NCBI RefSeq assembly: GCF_003172915.1
Contig: NZ_QGKU01000047.1
Coordinates: forward strand, 62,001 to 126,000
DNA length: 64,000 nt
Direction: 5' to 3'
Source: Meridianimarinicoccus roseus
GTDB lineage: Bacteria; Pseudomonadota; Alphaproteobacteria; Rhodobacterales; Rhodobacteraceae
Within the stretch, counting starts at the first letter, position 1. Every line of letters begins with the position of its first letter. Under the pieces are notes generated by a model. That model saw only the letters and a list, made by a program, of their open reading frames with translations. It was not told the origin of the DNA and did no database searches. Below, in pieces: positions 37,910-47,354 of this stretch. Position numbers and translations under genes: made by a program.

Positions 37910-38806
37910 TCAGGTCAGCGTGTTGGCGAAGAAGTTCAGCGTCCGGTCCCAGGCCAGCATCGCCGCCGCCTCGTCGTAGCGGGGGGTCGTGTCGTTGTGG
38001 AACCCGTGGTTCACATCCGGGTAGAAATGAACGCTGAACTGCTTCTGGTTGGACTTCAGCGCGTCGGAATAGGCATCCCAACCCGCGTTGATCCGTTCGT
38101 CCAGCCCGGCATAGTGGATCATCAGCGGCGCCTCGATCGATGGGACGTCCTCGGCCGACGGTTGACGCCCGTAGAACGGCACCGAGGCGGCGAGGTCGGG
38201 ATACGCCACCGCGAGCGCATTGCAGACCCCGCCGCCGTAACAAAAACCCACCGCGCCGACGCGCCCGGTGCTGCCCGGATGGTCGCGCAGGTGTTCGAAG
38301 GCGGCGAAGAAATCCTCCATAAGCCTTGCGCCGTCGAGGCTTCGCTGCATTTCGCGGCCCTCCTCGTCGGTGCCGGGATAGCCGCCCAGCGGGCTGAGCC
38401 CGTCGGGCCCGAAGGCGAGATAACCGGCCTTTGCCGCGCGGCGCACCACATCCTCGATATAGGGGTTGAGGCCCCGGTTCTCGTGCACGACCAGCACGGC
38501 CGGCAGCGGCCCGTCGGCGCCTGCGGGCCGGGCCATCAGGCCGCGGATCGTGCCGTGCCCGTCCGGGCTTTCATAGCTTTCGATCGAAGTTTCGATCGCC
38601 GGGTCATCGGGGGCCACCTGCTGCGCGAACGCGTAGTTCGGCGAAAGCTGGTCGAGGATCATGGCGCCTGTCACCCCCGCGGCGGCGTATTTGCCGGCCT
38701 GCGAGATGAACTCCCGCTTGGTCATTCGGCCATGCACGTAGCCGTCGAAAATCTCGAGAATCCGGGGATCGAAATCGCTGGCCTTGCGCCGCGTGGGAAT
38801 GGTCAT
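37910..38806 (-). CDS. dienelactone hydrolase family protein with Tat-like N-terminus
   Basis: Alpha/beta hydrolase of 298 residues. The DLH triad has cysteine as nucleophile, Cys189 in GFCYGGG, with the DLH-type Glu109 (VVHENRG) and the late histidine in NHGFHND. The first 63 residues contain TKREFISQAGKYAAAGVTGAMIL and AFAQQ, resembling a twin-arginine signal with Lys-Arg in place of Arg-Arg, as in YghX-like proteins; export is therefore plausible. ATG 38806 has GGAG upstream. The substrate is unknown; no aromatic-degradation genes are near. Confidence 0.88.
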   Translation of the reverse strand: MTIPTRRKASDFDPRILEIFDGYVHGRMTKREFISQAGKYAAAGVTGAMILDQLSPNYAFAQQVAPDDPAIETSIESYESPDGHGTIRGLMARPAGADGPLPAVLVVHENRGLNPYIEDVVRRAAKAGYLAFGPDGLSPLGGYPGTDEEGREMQRSLDGARLMEDFFAAFEHLRDHPGSTGRVGAVGFCYGGGVCNALAVAYPDLAASVPFYGRQPSAEDVPSIEAPLMIHYAGLDERINAGWDAYSDALKSNQKQFSVHFYPDVNHGFHNDTTPRYDEAAAMLAWDRTLNFFANTLT

Positions 38807-39117
38807 GTCGCGCTCCGTTTCAAGTCGATGGGGGAAGGGTAGCACGCGGGTCCGGCGCGGCCGTTGACAAAACCGTGCAAGCGCCTGGCGAAGGGAGCGG
38901 CGGGATCCGGTGCGGCCCGGCTGCCCGCGCTCGCCCGCCGCCGCGTGGCAAACAGTGCGCCCGTCGCTGGCCAGTCGGGCCTGCACACGCGGCACGGCTG
39001 GTCAGCACGGGCGGTCTTTGGCATAGAGACGGCGGAGGGCCACTTGCTTGCGCGCCGCCGTCTTCTGATTTCCGTTTTCCGGCCCGGCCCTGTCGGGTTC
39101 CCAAACCCGAGGTTCCC
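38807..39117. other. divergent 311-bp spacer with a start-proximal hairpin
   Basis: No gene seen. A consensus -35 TTGACA (38864-38869, plus strand) has no convincing -10 partner. Near the HAD gene, TCGGGTT (39093-39099) pairs with AACCCGA (39104-39110). The right arm takes two bases of the GAGG ribosome-binding site (39109-39112), so the hairpin could damp translation of the gene at 39118. Confidence 0.5.
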
Positions 39118-39990
39118 ATGACCCGCATCGTCGAGACGTTGTCCGAGATTTCCGCCGAGTATGACGCCGTCTTCTGCGATCTCTGGGGATGCCTGCACAA
39201 TGGCGTGGCAGTATTCCCCGACGCGGTCCGCGCGCTTCAGAAGTTCCGGCGAGACGGGGGAAAGGTCATGCTTCTGACCAACGCGCCGCGACCGCGCGGA
39301 CAGGTGGCAGAGCAGCTCGACATGCTGGGCGCGCCGCGTGACTGCTGGGACGACATCGTCACCTCGGGCGACAGCGCACAGGCGGCGCTGCTGCGCGGCA
39401 TCGTCGGCAAGAAGGTCTTTCACCTCGGTCCGGAGCGCGACCTGACCTTCTTCACCGATCTCGCGGACGACCTGCCCGAACCGGACTTCACGCTCGTGCC
39501 GCTGGACGAGGCCGAGGGCATCGCCTGCACCGGCCTGCTGGACGATTCCACCGAGACGCCGGACGACTACAGGGCGCAGCTTCTGCTGGCCAAGACCAAG
39601 GGACTGAAGCTGCTCTGCGCCAACCCGGACATCGTCGTGGACAAGGGCGACACGCGGATCTACTGCGCGGGGGCGCTAGCACAGCTTTACACCGAGATGG
39701 GCGGCGAGAGCCTCTATTTTGGCAAGCCGCACCCGCCGATCTACGATCTGGCGCGCCGCCGGCTTGCCGCGCTTGCCCCGGTACAGGACGCCCGCATCCT
39801 TGCCATCGGGGACGGGCCGGGCACCGACCTTGCCGGCGCGATGGGTGAGGATCTGGATTTCCTGTTCGTTACCGGCGGGCTTGTGGCCGAGCAGACCGGC
39901 ACGCGTACACAACCGGAACCCGCGCGCCTTGACGCCTACCTGAAGCAAGAACGCCTTGCCGCGCGCTATTCCATCGGCCACCTGCGGTGA
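39118..39990 (+). CDS. TIGR01459 family HAD-type hydrolase
   Basis: HAD phosphatase of 290 residues in the subfamily IIA layout. Motif I is FCDLWGCLHNG: the nucleophilic Asp is kept, while the usual second Asp is Trp, as is normal in TIGR01459. Motif II is LLTNAPRPR. Motifs III and IV are YFGKPHPPIYDLA and IGDGPGTDLAGAMGEDLDFLFVTGG. The substrate is unknown. It often sits next to ribF in alphaproteobacteria, as here, which hints at a flavin-phosphate link but does not prove it. Confidence 0.9.
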   Translation: MTRIVETLSEISAEYDAVFCDLWGCLHNGVAVFPDAVRALQKFRRDGGKVMLLTNAPRPRGQVAEQLDMLGAPRDCWDDIVTSGDSAQAALLRGIVGKKVFHLGPERDLTFFTDLADDLPEPDFTLVPLDEAEGIACTGLLDDSTETPDDYRAQLLLAKTKGLKLLCANPDIVVDKGDTRIYCAGALAQLYTEMGGESLYFGKPHPPIYDLARRRLAALAPVQDARILAIGDGPGTDLAGAMGEDLDFLFVTGGLVAEQTGTRTQPEPARLDAYLKQERLAARYSIGHLR

Positions 39991-39996
39991 GAGGCC

Positions 39997-40020
39997 GCGT
40001 GGCTGGCGCAGCAGCCACGC
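39997..40020 (+). terminator. 9-bp hairpin between the HAD and MaoC genes
   Basis: GCGTGGCTG (39997-40005) pairs with CAGCCACGC (40012-40020), loop of six. It is followed by AATAATG rather than a T-run, so it may protect a 3' end or attenuate rather than terminate. Confidence 0.4.
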
Positions 40021-40057
40021 AATAATGATGCGCGACCAATCTGGGGAGGGAACGAAA

Positions 40058-40492
40058 ATGAGCGAAGACAAGATAGGCACGGTCTTTCTGGAGGACCTTG
40101 AAGTGGGCATGTCCCGCAGCCTGACAAAGGTGATCGACGATACGACGGTGCGGGCCTTCGCGGAGGTCAGCGAGGATCGCAATCCGATCCATCTGGACGA
40201 CATGGCCGGAGCGGCGTCAATCTTCGGGCAGCGCATCGCACACGGGATGCTGGTGGGCAGCCTGTTCTCTGCATTGCTGGGCGAACGCCTGCCCGGTCAC
40301 GGGACGATCTATCTTGGCCAGAACCTGAAATTTCTCGCCCCGGTTCCGCTGGGTGCCGAGGTGACGGCAACCGTAACGGTCGCCGAGATCATCGCCGAGA
40401 AGAAGCGCGTATCGTTCCAGTGCGAAGCGCGGATCGGCGAAAAGATCGTGGTGCGCGGCGACGCGACGGTGTTGGCACCGACCCGGGGATAG
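40058..40492 (+). CDS. MaoC-family (R)-hydratase
   Basis: Hot-dog-fold hydratase of 144 residues likely acting on enoyl-CoA. The catalytic Asp40 and His45 lie in FAEVSEDRNPIHLDD, and RIAHGMLVGSLFSALLGERLPGHGTIYLGQNLKFLAPV completes the MaoC/PhaJ hydratase-2 motif. A PhaJ role in PHA supply is possible, but no PHA genes are adjacent. ATG 40058 follows GGGGAGGG at good spacing. It is 15 bp upstream of ribF. Confidence 0.92.
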   Translation: MSEDKIGTVFLEDLEVGMSRSLTKVIDDTTVRAFAEVSEDRNPIHLDDMAGAASIFGQRIAHGMLVGSLFSALLGERLPGHGTIYLGQNLKFLAPVPLGAEVTATVTVAEIIAEKKRVSFQCEARIGEKIVVRGDATVLAPTRG

Positions 40493-40507
40493 GATACGCC
40501 ACCGCCG

Positions 40508-41449
40508 ATGCGGAGCTTCACACGCCATACCGACCTGCCGGACGACGCCCGCGGTGCCAGTGCCGCTATCGGCAATTTCGACGGCGTGCACCTGGGCCAC
40601 CTGGCGGTGATCGGTTTGGCGCGCGAGGCCGCCACGCGGCTGGGCGCGCCTCTGGGGGTGGTCACCTTCGACCCGCACCCACGCGAATTCTTCCGCCCCG
40701 ACACCCCGGCCTTCCGGCTGATGACGCCGGGAGCCAAGGCACACCGGCTGGACAAGATCGGCGTTGACCTGCTTTTTTCGCTGCCCTTCGACGCAGCCTT
40801 GTCGCAGTTGAGCGCCGTAGCCTTCGCGCGCGACGTGGTGGCGCAGGGCCTCGGGCTCGCGCACGTGGTCGTGGGGGCCGATTTCTGCTTCGGCAAAGGG
40901 CGGCTTGGCACGGCGGACGATCTGGTGCGCTTTGGCGCTGAACTCGGCTTCGGAGTGACGGTAGCGGACCTGCAGAGTTTCGAAACCGGCGATCCTGTGT
41001 CCTCAACACGCATACGCGCCGCGCTGAGCGCCGGGCGCCCCCGCGACGCGGCCGCGATGCTGGGGCACTGGCACAGGATCGAAGGGCCTGTCCTGCACGG
41101 CGAGAAGCGCGGGCGAACGCTCGGCTATCCAACCGCGAACATGTCGCTGGACGGGCTGCACCCGCCGGCCTTCGGGGTCTATGCCGTGCTGGTCGACGTG
41201 CTGGAGGGGCCGCATCGCGGCAGCTATCACGGGGTGGCTTCTCTTGGCGTGCGGCCCATGTTCGGTGTGAACACCGCGAACCTTGAAACATTCCTGTTCG
41301 ATTTCGGCGGCGATCTCTACGGCGCGCCCGTGTCGGTGGCACTGGTCGACTTCCTGCGCCCAGAGATGACATTCGACGGAGTGGACGGGTTGATCGCGCA
41401 GATGGACCGTGACAGCACCCGCGCACGCGAGATACTCGCGGCGCTGTGA
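40508..41449 (+). CDS. ribF: bifunctional riboflavin kinase / FAD synthetase
   Basis: Makes FMN and then FAD from riboflavin; 313 residues. The N-terminal adenylyltransferase domain has AIGNFDGVHLGHLAVI and VVGADFCFGKGRLG. The C-terminal kinase domain has HGEKRGRTLGYPTANM, PAFGVYAV and the catalytic Glu in NLETFLFDFGGDLYG. Together with ribA at 29391, it gives the window two ends of the flavin pathway. No FMN riboswitch is visible upstream of either. Confidence 0.96.
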   Translation: MRSFTRHTDLPDDARGASAAIGNFDGVHLGHLAVIGLAREAATRLGAPLGVVTFDPHPREFFRPDTPAFRLMTPGAKAHRLDKIGVDLLFSLPFDAALSQLSAVAFARDVVAQGLGLAHVVVGADFCFGKGRLGTADDLVRFGAELGFGVTVADLQSFETGDPVSSTRIRAALSAGRPRDAAAMLGHWHRIEGPVLHGEKRGRTLGYPTANMSLDGLHPPAFGVYAVLVDVLEGPHRGSYHGVASLGVRPMFGVNTANLETFLFDFGGDLYGAPVSVALVDFLRPEMTFDGVDGLIAQMDRDSTRAREILAAL

Positions 41450-41472
41450 GGCGCCGGAGCGGGAGGGCGATG

Positions 41473-41943
41473 ATGGCAGATGATCCGATCGACCGGGACG
41501 GCCTGCGCCCGCGCTTCTGGGAACGATTCCCACTGCACAAACTGACCGAACGCGAGTGGGAAGCGCTGTGCGACGGCTGCGGCAAGTGTTGCCTGAACAA
41601 ACTGGAGGACGCCGATACCGGTGAGGTGTTCTTCACCCGGGTCGCCTGCCGTCTTCTGGACGACGAGACCTGCCGGTGCGGTCAGTACGAGACGCGGCGC
41701 CAGTTCGTGCCGGAATGCGTTGTGCTGAAGCCATCCACGCTGCACGAGGTCGCCTACTGGCTGCCGAGGACCTGCGCCTACAAACTTCTGCACGAGGGCC
41801 GCAAGCTTTATGCGTGGCATCCACTGCTGTCGGGCACGCCGGACAGTGTCCACGACGCGGGTGTGTCTGTGCAGGGCTGGACGGTGCCGGAATACGAGGT
41901 GCCGGAAGAAGACTGGGAAGACCATATCATCGAGGACCAGTGA
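41473..41943 (+). CDS. YcgN family cysteine-cluster protein
   Basis: A 156-residue member of UPF0260/YcgN. The cysteine cluster CDGCGKCCLNKLED near residue 38 and the downstream CRCGQYETRRQFVPECVVLKP and WLPRTCAYKLL are all conserved, suggesting a metal or Fe-S site. Function unknown. ATG 41473 was chosen over the adjacent ATG 41470 because it sits 5 nt from GGGAGGG. Its stop shares a base with the next start (TGATG). Confidence 0.92.
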   Translation: MADDPIDRDGLRPRFWERFPLHKLTEREWEALCDGCGKCCLNKLEDADTGEVFFTRVACRLLDDETCRCGQYETRRQFVPECVVLKPSTLHEVAYWLPRTCAYKLLHEGRKLYAWHPLLSGTPDSVHDAGVSVQGWTVPEYEVPEEDWEDHIIEDQ

Positions 41944-42995
41944 TGCAGTTCGCGTCCGACAATACCGGCCCCGTGCACCCGCGCGTGATGGCCGCGTTGG
42001 CCGAGGCCAACGAAGGCTATGCCGCGCCCTATGGCGCTGACCCGCTGATGGATGCCGTGCGCGCCCGCATCCGCGCACTGTTCGAGGCACCGGAGGCCGC
42101 GGTGCACCTCGTGGCGACGGGCACGGCGGCCAATGCGCTGATTCTGGGATGCCTGTCGCAGCCCTGGCAGACGGTGTTCTGCGCCCGGCACGCCCATATC
42201 CAGGAGGACGAGTGCGGCGCGCCCGAATTCTACACCGGCGGCGCAAAGCTGACGCTGGTGGACGGCGCGGGCGGCAAGATGGACCCGGACGCGTTGCGCG
42301 CGACGATCGGCGCCGAACAGTCGCGTGGCGTGCACGGGGTGCAGCGCGGGCCGGTGTCGATCACGCAGGCGACCGAAGCGGGCACGGTGTACAGCCTTGA
42401 CGAACTGCACGCGCTGACCGGCGTGGCGCGCGACTTCGGCCTGCCGGTCCACATGGACGGGGCACGCTTCGCCAATGCGCTGGTGCGGCTGGGCTGCACC
42501 CCGGCCGAGATGACGTGGAAGGTCGGCATCGACGCGCTGAGCTTCGGCGGCACCAAGAACGGGCTGATGGGCGTGGAGGCCGTCGTGCTGTTCGATCCCG
42601 AGAAGGCGTGGGAGTTCGAACTGCGCCGCAAACGCGCAGCACACCTTTTTTCCAAGCATCGATATCTGTCCGCGCAGATGCACGCCTATCTTGCGGACGA
42701 TCTGTGGCTGGAGCTTGCCGCGCGGGCCAACGGCGCCGCAGACCGGCTGGCCGCGGCGCTGCTTGGACGCGGGATTCTTCCCGACCACGCAGTGCAGGCG
42801 AACATGTTGTTCGCGCACTGGCCCCGCGTGATCCACCAGCGGCTGCATGCGGCCGGTGCAAGCTATTATCTGTGGTCTGGCACGCTGGATGGCGACGACC
42901 CCGACGCGCCGCTGACCGCGCGACTTGTCTGCGACTGGTCCACGCCCGAAGACGCGATTGACGGGTTCGCCGCGCTGTTCGACTCGGATGCCTGA
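41943..42995 (+). CDS. low-specificity L-threonine aldolase-like PLP enzyme
   Basis: Beta-eliminating lyase family, splitting L-threonine or allo-threonine to glycine and acetaldehyde. 350 residues. Motifs: FASDNTGPVHP, LVATGTAANALIL, HIQEDECGAPEF, VHMDGARFANALVRLG and the PLP lysine 205 in LSFGGTKNGLMG. Coupled to the YcgN-like gene by TGATG overlap. It is the last gene before groESL. Close relatives include LtaE; the preferred isomer cannot be read. Confidence 0.92.
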   Translation: MQFASDNTGPVHPRVMAALAEANEGYAAPYGADPLMDAVRARIRALFEAPEAAVHLVATGTAANALILGCLSQPWQTVFCARHAHIQEDECGAPEFYTGGAKLTLVDGAGGKMDPDALRATIGAEQSRGVHGVQRGPVSITQATEAGTVYSLDELHALTGVARDFGLPVHMDGARFANALVRLGCTPAEMTWKVGIDALSFGGTKNGLMGVEAVVLFDPEKAWEFELRRKRAAHLFSKHRYLSAQMHAYLADDLWLELAARANGAADRLAAALLGRGILPDHAVQANMLFAHWPRVIHQRLHAAGASYYLWSGTLDGDDPDAPLTARLVCDWSTPEDAIDGFAALFDSDA

Positions 42996-43015
42996 CATTT
43001 TCGCCGCACCCGGTG

Positions 43016-43044
43016 CTTGACGCCCGCTGCGCGCATGGCTATCT
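43016..43044 (+). promoter_or_regulatory. groESL sigma-32-type heat-shock promoter
   Basis: CTTG (43016-43019), 18-nt gap, GCTATCT (43038-43044). This matches the alphaproteobacterial heat-shock consensus CTTG-N17/18-CYTATNT at all but the first -10 base. TTGACG-N17-TATCTG also reads as a weaker sigma-70 promoter. The CIRCE operator begins 6 nt further on. Confidence 0.75.
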
Positions 43045-43049
43045 GCCAT

Positions 43050-43083
43050 CTCGTTAGCACTCGACCGACTGAGTGATAACGAG
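43050..43083 (+). promoter_or_regulatory. CIRCE operator (HrcA site) of groESL
   Basis: TTAGCACTC (43054-43062), 8-nt spacer, GAGTGATAA (43071-43079), extended by CTCG and CGAG to 13-bp arms with one mismatch. The consensus is TTAGCACTC-N9-GAGTGCTAA, so the spacer is one base short and one right-arm base differs. HrcA repressor binding is expected. Confidence 0.88.
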
Positions 43084-43114
43084 GGAGAAACACTGAGCTA
43101 AGGAGTCTCAGAAG

Positions 43115-43426
43115 ATGGCATTCAAACCGCTTCACGATCGTGTTCTGGTCCGCCGCGTCGAATCCGACGAGAAAACAAAGGGCGGTCTGATCATCCCCGA
43201 CAGCGCCAAGGAAAAGCCGGCCGAAGGCATCGTCATCGCGTGCGGCGAAGGCGCCCGCAAGGACAGCGGCGAGCTGATCGAGATGGCTGTCAGCGCAGGT
43301 GACAAGGTTCTCTTCGGCAAGTGGTCCGGCACCGAGGTCACGGTCGACGGCGAAGAGCTGCTGATCATGAAGGAAAGCGACATCCTCGGTGTGATCACCG
43401 ACGATGCAGCGGCGGCCGCAGCCTGA
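43115..43426 (+). CDS. groES: co-chaperonin GroES
   Basis: Heptameric lid of the GroEL folding chamber; 103 residues. [33 protein letters not shown] contains the mobile loop (EKTKGGLII), and [11 protein letters not shown] and [13 protein letters not shown] follow. The start follows AAGGAG. It is controlled by the upstream sigma-32 promoter and CIRCE and is followed 54 bp later by groEL in the same operon. Confidence 0.98.
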   Translation: MAFKPLHDRVLVRRVESDEKTKGGLIIPDSAKEKPAEGIVIACGEGARKDSGELIEMAVSAGDKVLFGKWSGTEVTVDGEELLIMKESDILGVITDDAAAAAA

Positions 43427-43468
43427 CTACCGGCGCGCGTCATACCCTTTCCTAAACCAAAAATTTAA

Positions 43469-45124
<1,656 letters not shown>

Positions 45125-45156
45125 TCATCGCCCGTGACTTCGGTCACACAGATCAG

Positions 45157-45184
45157 GGGGTCGCCTTCGGGCGGCCCCTTTTTT
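45157..45184 (+). terminator. rho-independent terminator of groESL
   Basis: GGGGTCGCC (45157-45165) pairs with GGCGGCCCC (45170-45178) with one wobble, loop TTCG, then six T residues. A second small UUCG hairpin GTGAC/GTCAC lies just upstream at 45134-45147. Confidence 0.95.
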
Positions 45185-45272
45185 GTGCGCCCTGATCCGG
45201 CGGGGCCGGATTCCCTGTCGCGGCCGCAGGCAGGTCAGCGTATGCTTATGCCACACCCGAAAGGCTGGCCCT

Positions 45273-45620
45273 ATGTCCCGCAAAGACCCTCGCCGCGCGC
45301 TTCCCATCCGCCTGTCCGCCCCGGTGCTGCGCCATGTCCGGCAGCGGCAGGCGCGCAGCCGCGGCCGCCGCCTGATGGACACGGTGCGCGTGATGCTGAC
45401 AGCCGCGCTGAACGGCGATGGGCTGCCGCCGCCACCGCGCTGCCCCGCACCGCCGGACGCGCCGGTGCGGCTGCTGCAACTGCCCCGTCCGCAGCGCACC
45501 CGACTGGCCGACCTGTCGCGCCGCACCGGGCTTGATCCGTCGCAACTGGTCTGCGCGCTTCTGGCGCCGCCGGACGCGGCTGCGACGCTCCCCTCAAACC
45601 ACTCTGACCCCGGGTCCTGA
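45273..45620 (+). CDS. small basic protein of unknown function
   Basis: A 115-residue protein I do not recognise. The N-terminal 40 residues are strongly basic with helical periodicity (RALPIRLSAPVLRHVRQRQARSRGRRLMDTVRVML), reminiscent of a ribbon-helix-helix DNA binder. A Pro-rich hinge (GLPPPPRCPAPPDAP) follows, then RLADLSRRTGLDPSQLVCALLAPP, which looks like a small helix-turn-helix. GC3 is high and AAAGG precedes ATG 45273. It ends 2 bp before the bactofilin-like gene, so both are probably one operon. Confidence 0.6.
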   Translation: MSRKDPRRALPIRLSAPVLRHVRQRQARSRGRRLMDTVRVMLTAALNGDGLPPPPRCPAPPDAPVRLLQLPRPQRTRLADLSRRTGLDPSQLVCALLAPPDAAATLPSNHSDPGS

Positions 45621-45622
45621 CC

Positions 45623-46780
45623 ATGCGCCCCATGTTGACCATCCTCGTGATTCTCTTCCTGTCCGCTGCGCTTCCCGCGACCGCGCAGTCCGGTGATGAC
45701 GGCGCGACGCTCCGGGTGGGCGGCGACAGCTATGCCGGCGGGCGCAATGTCATGGCCACCGACCCGGTGCCCGGCGATCTGTTTGCCGCGGGCGAGCGCG
45801 TCAGCCTGCGCGCGCCGGTGGCAGGCTCGGCGCACATGGCCGGCCGGATCGTGGACCTGGGCGGGCAGGTGGACGGCAACGCCTATGCCGCAGGCTATGC
45901 TGTAACTGTCACCGCATCGATCGGTGGTTCGGCCAGCCTTGCCGGGGCGGACCTGTCGGTGGCGGCACCGGTCGGCGGCAACCTCCGCGCCACCGGGTCC
46001 GAAATCGGGATCACGGCCGATATCGCCGGAAGTGCGCTGCTTGCGGCGGGCACACTGATGCTCGACGCGTCGATCGGCGGCGATCTGGTCGCGGCGGTGG
46101 AGGATCTGCGCTTCGGGCCGGAGGCGCGGGTGGCCGGCGCAGTGACGCTCTATTCCGACGATCCAGACGGCGTTAGCGTTCCAGCGTCGGTGGCAGACCC
46201 TGCCCGTGTGAGCATCCGCGAGCTGGAGGAGGCGGCGGAGCGCACGGACCTCCCCGCCGCAATGCAAGAGGTCGGACGGCGTAGCCTAGTCGCTGCGATC
46301 GGTGGTTTCGCGGTTGGCGTGCTGGTGGTGGCCACCTGCGCCGCCGCCGCCGTGGCTATCGCACCGCAGCGGGTGGCGGCGATCCGGGCGCGAGCGCTGG
46401 CGCATCCCTTCGGCTGCATGCTGGCCGGGTTCGTCGCCATGTCGGCGCTGGTTGGGGCAGTCGTGGTGCTGGCCGTCACGGTGATCGGGCTGCTGCTGGT
46501 CCCGGTGGCCCTTGCGCTTCTGGCGGCGATGATCTTCGCGGGCTATGTCGCAGGCAGCTATATTCTGGGCGTCGGCCTGTGGCGCGCCACCGGACGGCCG
46601 ATTCCCGAGGCGACGCTGCACAAGGCAGGCCTTGCGGTGCTGGGCGCGGCCGTCGCCGGGCTGGTGGCGCTGCTCCCCGTGCTGGGCTGGCTCGCGTGGG
46701 TGGTGCTGGTGTTCCTCGGCCTTGGCGCGGTCAGCGCCCCGGTCTTCGCACGCGCGACCGCGCTTGCCCCGCGCGATTAG
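45623..46780 (+). CDS. bactofilin-like beta-helix membrane protein
   Basis: A 385-residue envelope protein. A signal peptide (ending ATAQ) precedes about 190 residues of short repeats (GDLFAAGERVSLRAPVAGSAHMAGRIVDLGGQ style) like the polymer-forming beta-helix of bactofilins. A linker and about five hydrophobic helices follow (residues 220-380). The arrangement puts the beta-helix outside the cytoplasm, unlike cytosolic bactofilins. Function unknown; a structural or surface role is inferred. It follows the small basic protein gene by 2 bp. Confidence 0.8.
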   Translation: MRPMLTILVILFLSAALPATAQSGDDGATLRVGGDSYAGGRNVMATDPVPGDLFAAGERVSLRAPVAGSAHMAGRIVDLGGQVDGNAYAAGYAVTVTASIGGSASLAGADLSVAAPVGGNLRATGSEIGITADIAGSALLAAGTLMLDASIGGDLVAAVEDLRFGPEARVAGAVTLYSDDPDGVSVPASVADPARVSIRELEEAAERTDLPAAMQEVGRRSLVAAIGGFAVGVLVVATCAAAAVAIAPQRVAAIRARALAHPFGCMLAGFVAMSALVGAVVVLAVTVIGLLLVPVALALLAAMIFAGYVAGSYILGVGLWRATGRPIPEATLHKAGLAVLGAAVAGLVALLPVLGWLAWVVLVFLGLGAVSAPVFARATALAPRD

Positions 46781-46868
46781 CCGCGCCAGAAGTCAGCGCC
46801 CCGAGTCGCAGTTACGGTTGAACCGCGCGTGCGCTTGGCCTTGAATACGAATGTCTGGTGAAAGGCCC

Positions 46869-47354
46869 ATGTTGAAGATCCGATTGCTCAGCGACGCCGA
46901 TGAAACCGATCTTTCGGTGCTTCTCGTTTCGACCTTCGGTCAGGCGAACGAGTTGATGCTGGTGCGTGCCCTGCGGCAGGCGCAACGCACCGCGCTCGAA
47001 CTTGTGGCGGTCGGCGAGGACGGGCTGGTGGGCTATATCTGCCTGTCCCGGCTCGATGCGCCGGAAGGCTGGCTCGCGCTCGCCCCGGTCTGCGTGCGCA
47101 ACGAAGACCAGCGCAAGGGAATCGGCAGCCAGCTTGTGACCTACGCGCTCGATCAGGCCCGGCAGCGCCATTTCGCGGCGGTGGTCGTCGTCGGCGACAA
47201 GAACTTCTATTCGCGACACGGCTTCGTGTTTCAAGGCCCGGCACAACTGACATCGCCCTATCCAAGCGAATTCACCGGGCTGTTTCCGATCCGGCCCGAC
47301 ACCGCGAAGGCACAGCTGACGCTGGTCTATCCGGAACCGTTCGACACCGTATGA
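46869..47354 (+). CDS. GNAT family N-acetyltransferase
   Basis: A 161-residue acetyl-CoA-dependent transferase of the YhbS-like branch. The acetyl-CoA pyrophosphate loop is VRNEDQRKGIGSQLVTYAL, followed by VVGDKNFYSRHGFVF and LTSPYPSEFTGLFPI. The acceptor is unknown. ATG 46869 is preferred, with GGTGA 7 nt upstream; an in-frame ATG at 46851 lacks a ribosome-binding site. Its stop overlaps the EamA gene start (ATGA). Confidence 0.88.
   Translation: MLKIRLLSDADETDLSVLLVSTFGQANELMLVRALRQAQRTALELVAVGEDGLVGYICLSRLDAPEGWLALAPVCVRNEDQRKGIGSQLVTYALDQARQRHFAAVVVVGDKNFYSRHGFVFQGPAQLTSPYPSEFTGLFPIRPDTAKAQLTLVYPEPFDTV

Noticed and set aside
39997..40020. Hairpin as a strong terminator splitting the HAD and MaoC genes
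   Set aside because: No T-run follows; kept only as a low-confidence structure.
40493..40507. FMN riboswitch upstream of ribF (and of ribA at 29226-29390)
   Set aside because: The gaps lack the conserved RFN blocks; the ribF gap is only 15 bp.
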